Source: Mangrovihabitans endophyticus
GTDB taxonomy: Bacteria; Actinomycetota; Actinomycetes; Mycobacteriales; Micromonosporaceae
Assembly: GCF_014646155.1 (NCBI RefSeq)
Contig: NZ_BMMX01000020.1
Location: 1 to 64,000 of the forward strand
DNA: 64,000 nucleotides
Direction: 5' to 3'
This document shows, one piece after another, positions 17,473-26,232 of the stretch. Both the position numbers and the translations under genes were made by a program. Within the stretch, counting starts at the first letter, position 1. Every line of letters begins with the position of its first letter. The notes under the pieces were generated by a model that was not told the origin of the DNA, did not search any database, and worked only from the letters and a program-made list of their open reading frames with translations.

Positions 17473-18939
17473 GTGAAAGAACCTTTACAGCTCGGCGATG
17501 TGATTCCCGTCCCCGCGCAGGTGCATCCCGACCCGGATGCCGATTTCACCGTGACGGCAGACACCAGCCTGGCCATCCGGGGCCTGCGGGACCCCGTCGA
17601 GGGCATTGCGCGGCGGCTCGTGCAGGCGCTGGCGGAGCGCACCGGCGTGCGGCCACGGCTGGCGGAGGACGGCGATCTGGCTCTCTGCCTCGACGAGACC
17701 GATGCCGGCCTGCTCCGGCTCGGCGACGAGGGTTACGAACTGGTGATCGCCCAGCACGGCGTGACGCTGCGTGCGGCGGCGCCGGCCGGGTTGTCCGCGG
17801 GCGCGCAGACCCTCGCCCAACTCGCCGACCGGAACGGCCGGCTGCCGGGCGGGCGGATCGTGGACCGGCCACGCCTGCCCTTCCGCGGCGCGATGCTCGA
17901 CCTTGCCCGGCACTTCTTCACCGTGGACGAGATCAAGCGGTACATCGATGAGATCGTCGTCTTCAAGATCAACCATTTGCACCTGCATCTCACCGACGAC
18001 CAGGGGTGGCGCCTGGAGATCCCGGGATGGCCGCGGCTGACCGAGGTGAGTGGCGGCGCGGGAACGGGAGTCGACGGGGCCGGGCCGGGATTTCTGCGCG
18101 CCAAGGAGTACGCCGACGTGGTCGCGTACGCGGCGGAGCGGTTCGTCACCGTGGTCCCGGAAATCGACATGCCCGGTCACGTGCATGCCGCACAGGTGGC
18201 CTACCCGGAACTCGCCGGCCGCGACGAGCCGATCGCCCCGCGCACCGACACCGAGGTCGGATACAGCTCGCTGCTCGCCGGCTGCGACGTCACGTACGCG
18301 TTCGCCGAGGACGTCATCCGCGAGGTCGCCCGGCTGACGCCCGGCCCGTTCCTGCACATCGGTGGCGACGAGGCGCAGGCCACCACGCGCGCCGATTACC
18401 AGACCTTCCTGTCCCGCGTGCTTCCGCTGGTCGGCAAGTACGGCAAGCGGGTCGTCGGCTGGCACGAGATGGCCGCCGTGGACCTCCCGGAAGCTGCCGT
18501 CGTGCAGTACTGGCGGATCGAGCCGGCCGACGACGGCGTGGCTCGCGCCGCCGCCCGGGGCAGCAAGGTCATCATGTCGCCGGCCGATCGGACGTACCTG
18601 GACATGAAGTACGACCCGGACTGCCGGCTGGGGCTGGAATGGGCCGGGATGCTCGACGTGGAACGCGCGTACCGATGGGATCCGGCGGAGCGGCTGCCCG
18701 GGGTCGGCGAGGAGGCGCTGCTCGGTGTCGAGGCGCCGCTCTGGTCCGAGACGCTGCGCAGCATGGCGGACGCGGAGTTCATGACGTTTCCCCGGCTCGC
18801 GGCGACCGCCGAGGTCGGGTGGTCGCCGCGCGCGCGGCGGGACTGGGATTCGTTCCGACGCCGCCTTGCGTCGTTCGGCCCGCGGTGGACCGCTCGCGGC
18901 GTCGCCTTCCACCGCGCGAGCGCCATCGACTGGAACTGA
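17473..18939 (+). CDS. beta-N-acetylhexosaminidase, GH20
   Basis: 488-residue glycosidase removing terminal GlcNAc or GalNAc, probably from chitobiose or wall fragments. Order: a GH20b-like N-terminal alpha/beta domain (about 1-120), then the TIM barrel from FRGAMLDLARHFF. The catalytic pair Asp299-Glu300 lies in FLHIGGDEAQ; the Asp orients the substrate acetamido group, which acts as nucleophile. HLHLTDDQGWRLEIPGWP and the late WSE motif (LWSETLR) are also conserved. No signal peptide, suggesting intracellular action. Start GTG 17473 is uncertain because the spacing to GGGAG is too long. Confidence 0.93.
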   Translation: MKEPLQLGDVIPVPAQVHPDPDADFTVTADTSLAIRGLRDPVEGIARRLVQALAERTGVRPRLAEDGDLALCLDETDAGLLRLGDEGYELVIAQHGVTLRAAAPAGLSAGAQTLAQLADRNGRLPGGRIVDRPRLPFRGAMLDLARHFFTVDEIKRYIDEIVVFKINHLHLHLTDDQGWRLEIPGWPRLTEVSGGAGTGVDGAGPGFLRAKEYADVVAYAAERFVTVVPEIDMPGHVHAAQVAYPELAGRDEPIAPRTDTEVGYSSLLAGCDVTYAFAEDVIREVARLTPGPFLHIGGDEAQATTRADYQTFLSRVLPLVGKYGKRVVGWHEMAAVDLPEAAVVQYWRIEPADDGVARAAARGSKVIMSPADRTYLDMKYDPDCRLGLEWAGMLDVERAYRWDPAERLPGVGEEALLGVEAPLWSETLRSMADAEFMTFPRLAATAEVGWSPRARRDWDSFRRRLASFGPRWTARGVAFHRASAIDWN

Positions 18940-18952
18940 CGGCCCGGCAGGT

Positions 18953-19036
18953 GAACAGTGACCCGGTGCCGCAGGCACATGAACAGCGGCCCGGTGCCGC
19001 AGGCACATGAACAGTGGCCCGGTGCCGCAGGCACAT
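18953..19036. repeat. three tandem 28-bp repeats
   Basis: Units at 18953-18980, 18981-19008 and 19009-19036, differing at two positions (GAACAG then T/C, G, A/G), plus a degenerate fourth start at 19037. Each unit contains the small hairpin GTGCC-GCA-GGCAC. They lie wholly in the gap between the convergent GH20 gene and the unknown gene ending at 19084. Confidence 0.9.
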
Positions 19037-19054
19037 GAACGGCGGCACCGGGCC
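19016..19054. terminator. terminator hairpin at the end of the repeat array
   Basis: Perfect 13-bp stem (19016-19028 with 19042-19054) and a 13-nt loop. The left arm is part of repeat copy 3, and copy 2 supplies an identical alternative left arm, so more than one fold is possible. It sits between two convergent 3' ends and can stop transcription from both sides. Confidence 0.75.
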
Positions 19055-19083
19055 GGGTGGATGCGGTCCGGGTGGATGTGGGC

Positions 19084-20019
19084 TCAGAGGGAGATCAGGC
19101 GGTTGAGGATCTCCCGGTAGCCACGCAGTTGCACACGCAGCCGTTCGGTGTCGTCCGAGTCCTGCGCCAGCGCGTCCTTCTGCCCGCGCAGGCTAGCGGT
19201 GAGCTTCTCCACCGCCTCGTCGACCAGGCCGCCGGCCTCGTCGGTGGCCTCCTTCGGGCTGTCCACGAACCGCAACTGCACCTCGCGCCAGCGTTCCTGC
19301 AGGGCGCGGGCGTCCTGCTCGCCGAACAAGGTCCCGAGTTCCGGGGCGGCCACGGCGCCGGGCTTGGCGTCCTTGCTCGCTGCGGCTTCCGCCGCGCCGT
19401 CCGCTCCGGCGGCGACCACGGCCGGCTCGGCGGGCGGGGTGTCCGTCTCGGCTGGTGTGGTGTCGGCGGACGGGGTTTCTGAGGGCGCCTCCTCCTCGGT
19501 GGCGGTAGCGGTGTCCGCCGCGACGGCCGGAGCGGCGTCCGCGTCGGTGCCGGTGGTGTCCGGCGTGGTCGGCTCGTCGGCGTCCAGCGGCTTCTCGGTG
19601 TCCGGGTCGACCGCAGTGGGATCGTCGAAGCCGCCCTCGTCCTTCAGCGCCGCGTCCTCGCCGCGGGTGTCGTCGGCCGGCTTGCCGTCCGGTCCGTACG
19701 TCGTGGTGCTGCTCGCCGTGGTCGCCGGGTCGGAGTCGGGCGGCGTCCCGGCGTACGCGGTGCTCTCCGCCGGGGTGCCGTCCGGCTCGGCGGAGTCCGC
19801 TACGGCAACGGTGTCCTCGCGGTCGTTGTCCGGCGTGCTTCCCGGCGCGTCCGACCAGGGCGAGCCGGCCCGCTGCGGGGGTACCGCGACGGGTTCCGAC
19901 TGCACGCTCTCCGGTGCGTCGTCGCGTGCCTGCTCGGGGCTCTCCTGCTCGGCGCGCGTCTGCACCTCGCCGCCCTGCTCGTCGGTGTTGTCCTTGCTCT
20001 CGTTGGTGAAGAAACGCAT
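19084..20019 (-). CDS. acidic low-complexity protein with C-terminal shared domain
   Basis: 311-residue cytoplasmic protein, function unknown. Residues 1-220 are acidic and rich in Thr, Ala, Pro, Asp and Glu, probably disordered. The C-terminal 90 residues form a helical domain with WREVQLRFVDSPKEATDEA and end with LRGYREILNRLISL. The same pattern (WEEVQVEFVDTPAEAVATA, then YRALFADLLG) occurs in the upstream neighbour, so the two share a domain that I cannot name. Start ATG 20019 has TGAGGAG upstream; the gap to the neighbour stop is 11 bp, so they form an operon. Confidence 0.8.
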   Translation of the reverse strand: MRFFTNESKDNTDEQGGEVQTRAEQESPEQARDDAPESVQSEPVAVPPQRAGSPWSDAPGSTPDNDREDTVAVADSAEPDGTPAESTAYAGTPPDSDPATTASSTTTYGPDGKPADDTRGEDAALKDEGGFDDPTAVDPDTEKPLDADEPTTPDTTGTDADAAPAVAADTATATEEEAPSETPSADTTPAETDTPPAEPAVVAAGADGAAEAAASKDAKPGAVAAPELGTLFGEQDARALQERWREVQLRFVDSPKEATDEAGGLVDEAVEKLTASLRGQKDALAQDSDDTERLRVQLRGYREILNRLISL

Positions 20020-20030
20020 CGTCGGGCTCC

Positions 20031-20666
20031 TCAGCGGCTGGTCTCGGTGGTGGTCGGGCTGGGGTCGGTGTCCCCGGCCGGCGCCGTCTCCGCCGCGGGG
20101 GTGTCGGTGGTGTGCTGCGCGGGCGCGTTCTGCACCGGGTCGGTGCCCAGCAGGTCGGCGAAGAGCGCACGGTAGTGCACCAGCGCCTGGCGCAGATCCT
20201 CGGTGCTCGCCTCGCCCCGCGCGCTGCGTTCGCTGATGTCGTGCGCGTCGCGATAGTGGCCGAGCGTGCGGGCGTGCTCGACGGAGAGGTTCGCCAACTG
20301 ATCGTCGTAGTCCGCGGTCGGGTAGCCGCGCTCGGCGATCAGTTTCGTGGTGAGCTCGTCCGCGGTGGCGACCGCCTCCGCCGGGGTGTCGACGAACTCG
20401 ACCTGGACTTCTTCCCACGCCACCGAGTACTTGGCCTGAGACTCCGCGGAGAGCGGCTTGAGCTGGAGCTCGTGGTGGCGTCGTTCCCGGTCGCGGAGTT
20501 CCTTCTCCGCGTCGGTGCGGCTGCCGGTGTCCGCGACCACGCGGTCGTACTCGGGCCCGAACGTGGTCTGCAACCTTTTCCGCCGCCCGGCCTGCACGCC
20601 GTAGATCACGGCGGCGATGACCACCAGGACGACGATGATCAAGAGAATGATGAGCCAAGGGGACAT
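20031..20666 (-). CDS. single-span membrane protein with the same shared domain
   Basis: 211-residue protein. One helix at about residues 4-25 (WLIILLIIVVLVVIAAVIYG) followed by a basic GRRKR stop-transfer, so the rest is cytoplasmic. Residues 30-170 are helical and charged and contain FGPEYDRVVADTG and the WEEVQVEFVDTPAEA motif shared with the downstream gene. The tail is Thr/Pro/Asp-rich. Start ATG 20666 follows GAAGGAGGG. First gene of a two-gene unit; its promoter must lie in the 350-bp gap shared with the divergent conservon. Confidence 0.8.
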   Translation of the reverse strand: MSPWLIILLIIVVLVVIAAVIYGVQAGRRKRLQTTFGPEYDRVVADTGSRTDAEKELRDRERRHHELQLKPLSAESQAKYSVAWEEVQVEFVDTPAEAVATADELTTKLIAERGYPTADYDDQLANLSVEHARTLGHYRDAHDISERSARGEASTEDLRQALVHYRALFADLLGTDPVQNAPAQHTTDTPAAETAPAGDTDPSPTTTETSR

Positions 20667-21016
20667 GGGACCCTCCTTCGTCACCGCCTGCTATTCCCAA
20701 TCGGCGCTGGTTGTCAACCCGAATCTGGAGAAAGAGGTGAGCCTCGATGCATGTTGTCGGCCATCGGACCGATGAACCGACTCACCGGACATTGTGGTCA
20801 ATAGGCCACGTTGTGGCATGCTCGCCAGGTGGCCGGACCCGATACTCATTACGTATCCTTCGCTAAGCCGCGCCTCGAAATCCCTGGTCGAGGTTCCGGG
20901 GCACGGCTGGGGCGCACGCCGCCCGTGATGACCTCGTTCACCAGGTCGGGCGTGACTTGGACAAACTGGGGCGACGCGGCGTGTCGGTCCCTGCCGAACA
21001 CGTCGGGCGGAGCTTG
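20667..21016. other. 350-bp divergent regulatory gap
   Basis: Separates the minus-strand pair from the plus-strand conservon, so it must hold two promoters. A short inverted repeat GATAC/GTATC with a 7-nt spacer lies near 20860-20876 in a locally AT-richer stretch. TTGGAC near 20958 could be a -35 for cvnA. No coding sequence supported. Confidence 0.4.
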
Positions 21017-23764
21017 ATGACATCTCGCAGCTGGTCGATCCGTTCGAAGATCATCGCACTGATCGCGGTGCCGTTGGCCGCGTTGCTGGCGTTGTGGATC
21101 TTCGCGACCATGCTCGCCTCTGGCCCGGCGCTCAACCTCCTGTCCGCGCGGACGGTGCTGGACACCGTCGGCAACCCGGGCCGGGTGCTGGTCAGTGAGC
21201 TGCAGAAGGAACGCCGCCTGTCGGTGGAGTTCCTGTCCACCCCGGACGGTGGTGAGGCGCCCACGCTCTCCGCGCAACGCGACGCGACGGACCGGGCGGC
21301 GGCCGATTTCCGACGGTCCGCGGGCAGCAGCGATGCCCGGGACGTGTCCGGCGATCTCTTGCGGTCACGCATCGAGCAGGTCCTCACCGAGCTGAACACG
21401 CTGCCGGCCAACCGGGCACACATCGACGCCCACGAGGTCGACCCGACGGGTGCCCAGGGGCTCTACAACACGCTGATGGACGCCGCGTTCCAGATGTTCA
21501 CCGCCACCGCCACGTTCGGTGACGAGGGCATCGACAGGGACGTGCGGGCGCTGATCGTGGTCGGGCGCGGCCAGGAGTACCTCAGCCGTACGGACGCGAT
21601 GCTGGCCGCGGCGGAGACCGCGGGCCGGTTCACCGCGGACGTCCGCCGGGAGTTGCTCTCCTCGGTCGGCACCGCGGGCTTCCTCCTCGCCGAGGGTGTC
21701 GGGGATCTGCCCGCCGAGCAGCGCACCGCCTATCAGGAGCTGAGCGGCGGTGAGGCGTTCATCCGACTGCGGGCGATGCAGGCGACGCTGGTCGCGGACA
21801 GCCGGGCGGGTGCCGCGTCGCCGGTGTCCCAGTCGACCTGGCAACCGGTCTACGACCGTTTCACCGAGCAACTGCGGACGTTCCAGGTGAACGCCGCCGC
21901 GGCGCTGGCCGATGAGGCCCAGCCGGTCGCGGTCGGCGTGCTGATCCGGCTCGGTGCGGCCGGCCTGCTCGGTCTGCTCGCGGTGGTCGTGTCGGTGGTC
22001 GTGTCGATCCGGGTGGGCCGGTCGCTGGCCGGCCGGCTGGTGCGGCTGCGTGGCGAGGCGCTGGAGATGGCCGGTGAGCGGCTGCCCACGGTGGTGCGCC
22101 GCCTGCAGCGCGGGGAGACCGTCGACGTCGACGTCGAGACGCCGCCGTTGGAATACGGCGGGGACGAGATCGGCCAGCTCGGACACGCCTTCACCGAGGT
22201 TCAGCGCACGGCGGTGCGGTCGGCGGTCGAGGAGGCGAACGTCCGGCGCGGCATCAACGAGGTGTTCCTCAACATCGCCCGGCGCAGCCAGACGCTGCTG
22301 CACCGCCAACTGGCCCTGCTGGACAAGATGGAGCGCCGCGAGACCGAGCCGGACGAGCTTGAGGACCTCTACCGCGTGGACCATCTCGCCACTCGCATGC
22401 GTCGGCACGCGGAGGACCTGGTGATCCTGGCCGGCGCCGCGCCCGGCCGGGGCTGGCGACACCCGGTCGGCCTGATCGACGTGGTCCGCGGCGCGATCAG
22501 CGAGGTGGAGGACTACAAGCGGATCGACATCCGAGGCGTGCAGCCGTCGGCGGTCGTGGGTCGCGCGGTGGGCGATGTCATCCACCTGCTGGCCGAGCTC
22601 CTGGAGAACGCCACCTCGTTCTCCCCGCCGCAGACCCGGGTGGATGTCGCCGGGCAGGTGCTGCCGAACGGGTACGCGATCGAGATCGACGACCGTGGCC
22701 TGGGCATGTCACAGGAGGCCATCGACGAGGCCAACCGCAAGCTGCTGGAGCCGCCGGAGTTCGACCCGTCGGACAGTGCCCGGCTCGGCCTCTTCGTGGT
22801 CGCGCAACTGGCCCACCGGCACGGCGTCCGGGTGTCGCTGCGGCCGTCGGCGTTCAGCGGCGTCACCGCGATCGTGATGATCCCCGGTGAGCTGATCACC
22901 GCGGCGCCCGGACTGGCGGCGCTGCCGGCCGGCCCGTCGGCGACCGGTCCGGATCAGCCGCTGGTCGGCAACGGCACCGATGATCCGCAACGCCGTTCGC
23001 TCGCCGCGTTGCAGTGGCAGGGTGCGGAGAAGCTGCAGTCGCTGCCGGTGCAGGGCCGGCCGGCGACCATCGAGGGCACGGCCACACCGGCGGAGCCGGC
23101 CGCGCCGGCGGGCAGCCCGGCATCGCCGGGCCGGGCGATTCCCCGGCCCCGGACGCCGGTCACCGGGCCGGCGCCGAGCAGCGTCGCGGCCGGCCTGAGC
23201 GCGGAGGGGCTGGTGCAGCGGCGGCGGACTCCGCGTCACCGGCCCGGGGGAACACCCGTCGAGGCGGCGGCGGAGACGCCGCAGCCAGCCGCCGAGCCCG
23301 CGGACGGCGCCCGGGAGGGTGCCGCGCCGGAGTCGCCCGCCGATCCGCCGGCCACCCCGGAAGGGCTGCCACGCCGGGTCCGGCAGGCCAATCTCGTCCC
23401 GCAACTTCGTGAGCGGCCGGTGACGGACAATCAGCGTGACGTCATGTCGCTGCGGTCCCCCGAGAAGGTCCGTGAGCTGATGTCCGCGCTGCAACAGGGC
23501 ACCGCGCGCGGGCGGTTGGCGGCGGCCGGCATCGATCCGGATCACACCGCCCCGGCCGCGGCCACCGCGGAAGAGGCACCCGGCGCCGATGCCGGATTTT
23601 CCGAAGCAGCTACCGTCAGTCTTCCCGTGGTGCGCGACGACGGCGCGGGGGAGACGGGCGGCGACGACTCCGACCGGCACGGCGGCGCCGGGCGCGGGGA
23701 CAAAACCGATGGGCCGGGCAGGCACGACGGCTCGTCACACGCACCACATGATCAGGCCGGATAA
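21017..23764 (+). CDS. cvnA: conservon sensor kinase-like protein CvnA with NIT domain
   Basis: 915-residue membrane protein. Helix 1 at about 13-35, an extracellular nitrate/nitrite-sensing-like domain to about 300, helix 2 near 308-332, HAMP to about 400, the helical region NIARRSQTLLHRQLALLDK with LDHLATRMRRHAE, then the ATPase domain with LLENATSFSPP (N box, near 527-545), DRGLGMS and RLGLFVVAQLA. Residues 640-915 are Pro/Ala-rich and probably disordered. In Streptomyces conservons this protein forms a membrane complex with CvnB, C and D resembling a eukaryotic G-protein-coupled receptor. Start ATG 21017 has GGGCGGAG upstream. The ligand is unknown. Confidence 0.93.
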   Translation: MTSRSWSIRSKIIALIAVPLAALLALWIFATMLASGPALNLLSARTVLDTVGNPGRVLVSELQKERRLSVEFLSTPDGGEAPTLSAQRDATDRAAADFRRSAGSSDARDVSGDLLRSRIEQVLTELNTLPANRAHIDAHEVDPTGAQGLYNTLMDAAFQMFTATATFGDEGIDRDVRALIVVGRGQEYLSRTDAMLAAAETAGRFTADVRRELLSSVGTAGFLLAEGVGDLPAEQRTAYQELSGGEAFIRLRAMQATLVADSRAGAASPVSQSTWQPVYDRFTEQLRTFQVNAAAALADEAQPVAVGVLIRLGAAGLLGLLAVVVSVVVSIRVGRSLAGRLVRLRGEALEMAGERLPTVVRRLQRGETVDVDVETPPLEYGGDEIGQLGHAFTEVQRTAVRSAVEEANVRRGINEVFLNIARRSQTLLHRQLALLDKMERRETEPDELEDLYRVDHLATRMRRHAEDLVILAGAAPGRGWRHPVGLIDVVRGAISEVEDYKRIDIRGVQPSAVVGRAVGDVIHLLAELLENATSFSPPQTRVDVAGQVLPNGYAIEIDDRGLGMSQEAIDEANRKLLEPPEFDPSDSARLGLFVVAQLAHRHGVRVSLRPSAFSGVTAIVMIPGELITAAPGLAALPAGPSATGPDQPLVGNGTDDPQRRSLAALQWQGAEKLQSLPVQGRPATIEGTATPAEPAAPAGSPASPGRAIPRPRTPVTGPAPSSVAAGLSAEGLVQRRRTPRHRPGGTPVEAAAETPQPAAEPADGAREGAAPESPADPPATPEGLPRRVRQANLVPQLRERPVTDNQRDVMSLRSPEKVRELMSALQQGTARGRLAAAGIDPDHTAPAAATAEEAPGADAGFSEAATVSLPVVRDDGAGETGGDDSDRHGGAGRGDKTDGPGRHDGSSHAPHDQAG

Positions 23765-23773
23765 GGACGCAAG

Positions 23774-24193
23774 GTGGCAGAGACAAAGCAGAGCGCGAAC
23801 CTCACCTGGCTCCTCGACGATCTCGTCGAGCGGGTTCCCTCCGCGCAGCAGGCGGTGGTCCTGTCGGCGGACGGGCTGATGATGGGCTCGTCGTCCGGGC
23901 TGGACCGGGACGACGCGGAGCATCTCTCGGCGATGGCCGCGGGATTCCAGAGCCTGGCCAAGGGCGCGAGCCGGCACTTCCGTGCCGGGCCGGTGCGGCA
24001 GACCGTGGTGGAGATGGAGACGGCGTTCTTCATGGTCACCGCCGCCGGCCAGGGCGCCTGCCTCGCCGTGCTGGCGGGCGAGGACGCCGATCTCGGCCTG
24101 ATCGCGTACGAGATGGCCATGCTGGTGGTGCGTGTGGGCGAGACGATGGATGCGCCGGGCCGGCACGGGGTGACGCCAACCGATGCCGGCTGA
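23774..24193 (+). CDS. cvnB: conservon roadblock/LC7 protein CvnB
   Basis: 139-residue Roadblock/LC7 domain protein, the likely regulator of the CvnD GTPase. Visible family pattern: LTWLLDDLVERVPSAQQAVVLSADGL, then a long helix and TVVEMETAFFMVTAAGQGACLAVL. Start GTG 23774 lies 9 bases after the cvnA stop and follows AAGGACGCAAG. Overlap of its end with cvnC by 11 bases indicates coupled translation. Cytoplasmic, expected to bind CvnD and the CvnA cytoplasmic part. Confidence 0.94.
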   Translation: MAETKQSANLTWLLDDLVERVPSAQQAVVLSADGLMMGSSSGLDRDDAEHLSAMAAGFQSLAKGASRHFRAGPVRQTVVEMETAFFMVTAAGQGACLAVLAGEDADLGLIAYEMAMLVVRVGETMDAPGRHGVTPTDAG

Positions 24194-24596
24194 TCCGCTG
24201 CAACGCTCCGGGTCGGGCGATCCACTGCGGACACCGCACGACTGGATGGATCACGACGCCGGGCCGGTGGTTCGCCCGTACGCGATGACGGGCGGCCGGG
24301 TCGTTCCCTCCGGGACCGGGATCGACCTGGTGGCGTTCGTGGTCTCGACCATGCCCGACGCGGGCTCGGGACCGCACATGCATCCCGAGCACCACGCCAT
24401 CGTCGCCGCCAGTTGGGAGCCGATTTCGGTGGTGGAACTGGCTGCGAAGCTCGACCTCTCGGCCGGGGTCGTGCGTGTTTTATTGGGTGATCTACGCTCT
24501 GCGGGGTTGATTTCGCTGTACGAGCCACCGGCGGCGACACAGCCGCATGATGTCGACGTTCTCAAGGCGGTTGTCGATGGCCTCCGAGCGCTCTGA
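24183..24596 (+). CDS. cvnC: conservon DUF742 protein CvnC
   Basis: 137-residue protein of the DUF742 family: VRPYAMTGGRVVPSG at the N-terminus followed by a winged-helix-like part (VAASWEPISVVELAAKLDLSAGVVRVLLGDLRSAGLI). Third member of the conservon. The winged helix suggests nucleic-acid or protein contact, but no direct role is proven in the family as far as I know. Start ATG 24183 overlaps the cvnB end; the gene end overlaps cvnD by 20 bases. Confidence 0.94.
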   Translation: MPADPLQRSGSGDPLRTPHDWMDHDAGPVVRPYAMTGGRVVPSGTGIDLVAFVVSTMPDAGSGPHMHPEHHAIVAASWEPISVVELAAKLDLSAGVVRVLLGDLRSAGLISLYEPPAATQPHDVDVLKAVVDGLRAL

Positions 24597-25155
24597 CCGG
24601 ATTCCGGTCGCGCTGAAGATTCTCATTGCCGGCGGGTTCGGCGCGGGCAAGACCACCATGGTGGGCTCGGTCAGCGAGATCCGGCCGCTGCAAACCGAGG
24701 AGGTGCTGACCGGCGTCGACGGCGCGGACGACACCGACGGTGTCGAGGAGAAGCGCACGACCACGGTGACGATGGACTTCGGTCGCATCACCATCACCGA
24801 CGACCTGCAGCTCTATCTGTTCGGCACTCCCGGCCAGGACCGTTTCTGGTACCTCTGGGACGAGCTGTCGCACGGGGCGCTGGGCGCGGTGGTGCTGGCG
24901 GACACGCGCCGTCTGGCCGACTGCTTCCCATCCATCGACTATTTCGAGCAGCGCGGCACACCGTTCGTGGTCGCGGTGAACTGCTTCGACACCGACAAGC
25001 GGTTCACCACCGACGCGGTGGCGCGCGCGCTCGACCTGGACCCCGGAGTGCCGGTGGTGCTGTTCGACGCCCGCGAGCCGGTGGCCGCTCGCAACGTGCT
25101 CATCGAACTCGTCGAGTACGTGGCCCGGCGGCAACTGACGACGGCAGGACGGTGA
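24577..25155 (+). CDS. cvnD: conservon small GTPase CvnD
   Basis: 192-residue Ras-like GTP-binding protein (often labelled ATP/GTP-binding protein). P-loop GGFGAGKTT at residues 19-27, the switch I region with EEKRTTTVTMDFG, switch II as FGTPGQDRFWYLW (DxxGQ replaced by GTPGQ), and VVAVNCFD in place of NKxD. Start ATG 24577 puts the P-loop at the usual distance from the N-terminus. Last of four overlapping genes; in conservons it cycles GTP under control of CvnB. Confidence 0.95.
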   Translation: MASERSDRIPVALKILIAGGFGAGKTTMVGSVSEIRPLQTEEVLTGVDGADDTDGVEEKRTTTVTMDFGRITITDDLQLYLFGTPGQDRFWYLWDELSHGALGAVVLADTRRLADCFPSIDYFEQRGTPFVVAVNCFDTDKRFTTDAVARALDLDPGVPVVLFDAREPVAARNVLIELVEYVARRQLTTAGR

Positions 25156-25161
25156 GTCTGG

Positions 25162-26232
25162 TTGGATCGGGACGTGGCCGAGCCTGCTGAATTCCTCTAC
25201 GTCGGTTGCTACACGGGTGAAACCGGGGGCGACGGTGAGGGCGTGGCGCTGCTGCGCCGCGATCCGCGTACCGGCGATCTGACCCGTCTGGGTGTCGCCG
25301 CTCGGACCCCGTCGCCGTCCTTCCTCGCCCAGCATCCGACGCTGCCGGTGCTGTATGCGTGCAACGAGCTGGAGGCGGGCACGGTGACCGCGTTCGCGGT
25401 CGCCTCGGACGGCGGGCTGACTCAGCTCGCCACCCGACCGACCGGCGGTCGCGAGCCCTGTCACCTGGCGGTCACGCCGGACGGCCGCCATCTCATGGTG
25501 GCGAACTACTCCAGCGGCAGCGTCGCGGTGCATCCGCTGGACGTCGACGGCGCGCCGGACGAGCACTGCGACCTGCTCGACCTGGCGGGTAACGGCCCGG
25601 ACGCGGAGCGGCAGTCCGGCCCGCATGCGCACATGGTGGCGCCGGATCCGAACGGTCCGGACGTGCTGGTGTGCGACCTCGGCTCGGATCGCGTGTGGCG
25701 GTCGCGCCTCGATGCGGTCTCCGGTCGGCTGTCGCCGCCGGAACCGGCGGTGCACGCCGCACCGGGGACCGGCCCGCGTCACCTGTTGCGGTCTCCGGAC
25801 GGGGCGCTTCTGCTGGTCGGCGAGCTGGCGGGGGATCTGGCGTGGTACCGCGCTGCGGGCGGCGGCGTCTGGGAGCGGCGAGGTGACGTCCCTGCGAGCA
25901 CCGTCGCCGGGCGGAACCTGCCGTCGGAGGTCGCTGCCGGGCGCGACGGCCGCTTCGTCTATGTCGCCAACCGCGGGCCGGACACAGTGTCGACGTTCGC
26001 CTGGGATGCCGAGACCGCGACGATGGTCGCGGAGGTGCCCACCGGAGGCTCCTGGCCGCGGCACATGGTCTTGCTCGGCAATCACCTGTACGTAGCCAAT
26101 GAGCGGTCACACACCGTGACAGTGTTCCGGATCGACCCCGATACCGGCGCGCCGCAGGTGCAGGGTGATCCGGTGACCGAGTCGAGTCCCACGTGTTTGC
26201 TCCCGTGGCGGAGGATCGCAAACGCGAAGTAA
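25162..26232 (+). CDS. lactonase-family seven-bladed beta-propeller protein
   Basis: 356-residue protein of the 6-phosphogluconolactonase-like (YbhE/Pgl) propeller family. Repeated blade motifs are visible: LYVGCYTGE, PSFLAQHPTLPVLYACNE, PCHLAVTPDGRHLMVANYSSGSVAVHPL, GPRHLLRSPDGALLLVGEL and RFVYVANRGPDTVSTF. Some members hydrolyse 6-phosphogluconolactone, but many have unknown substrates. TTG 25162 has GGTGAG about six bases upstream; GTG 25174 is the alternative. It starts six bases after cvnD, so it is probably in the conservon transcript. Confidence 0.88.
   Translation: MDRDVAEPAEFLYVGCYTGETGGDGEGVALLRRDPRTGDLTRLGVAARTPSPSFLAQHPTLPVLYACNELEAGTVTAFAVASDGGLTQLATRPTGGREPCHLAVTPDGRHLMVANYSSGSVAVHPLDVDGAPDEHCDLLDLAGNGPDAERQSGPHAHMVAPDPNGPDVLVCDLGSDRVWRSRLDAVSGRLSPPEPAVHAAPGTGPRHLLRSPDGALLLVGELAGDLAWYRAAGGGVWERRGDVPASTVAGRNLPSEVAAGRDGRFVYVANRGPDTVSTFAWDAETATMVAEVPTGGSWPRHMVLLGNHLYVANERSHTVTVFRIDPDTGAPQVQGDPVTESSPTCLLPWRRIANAK

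Noticed and set aside
18953-19036. Possible CRISPR array
   Set aside because: The repeats are directly joined without unique spacers and there is no cas gene nearby.
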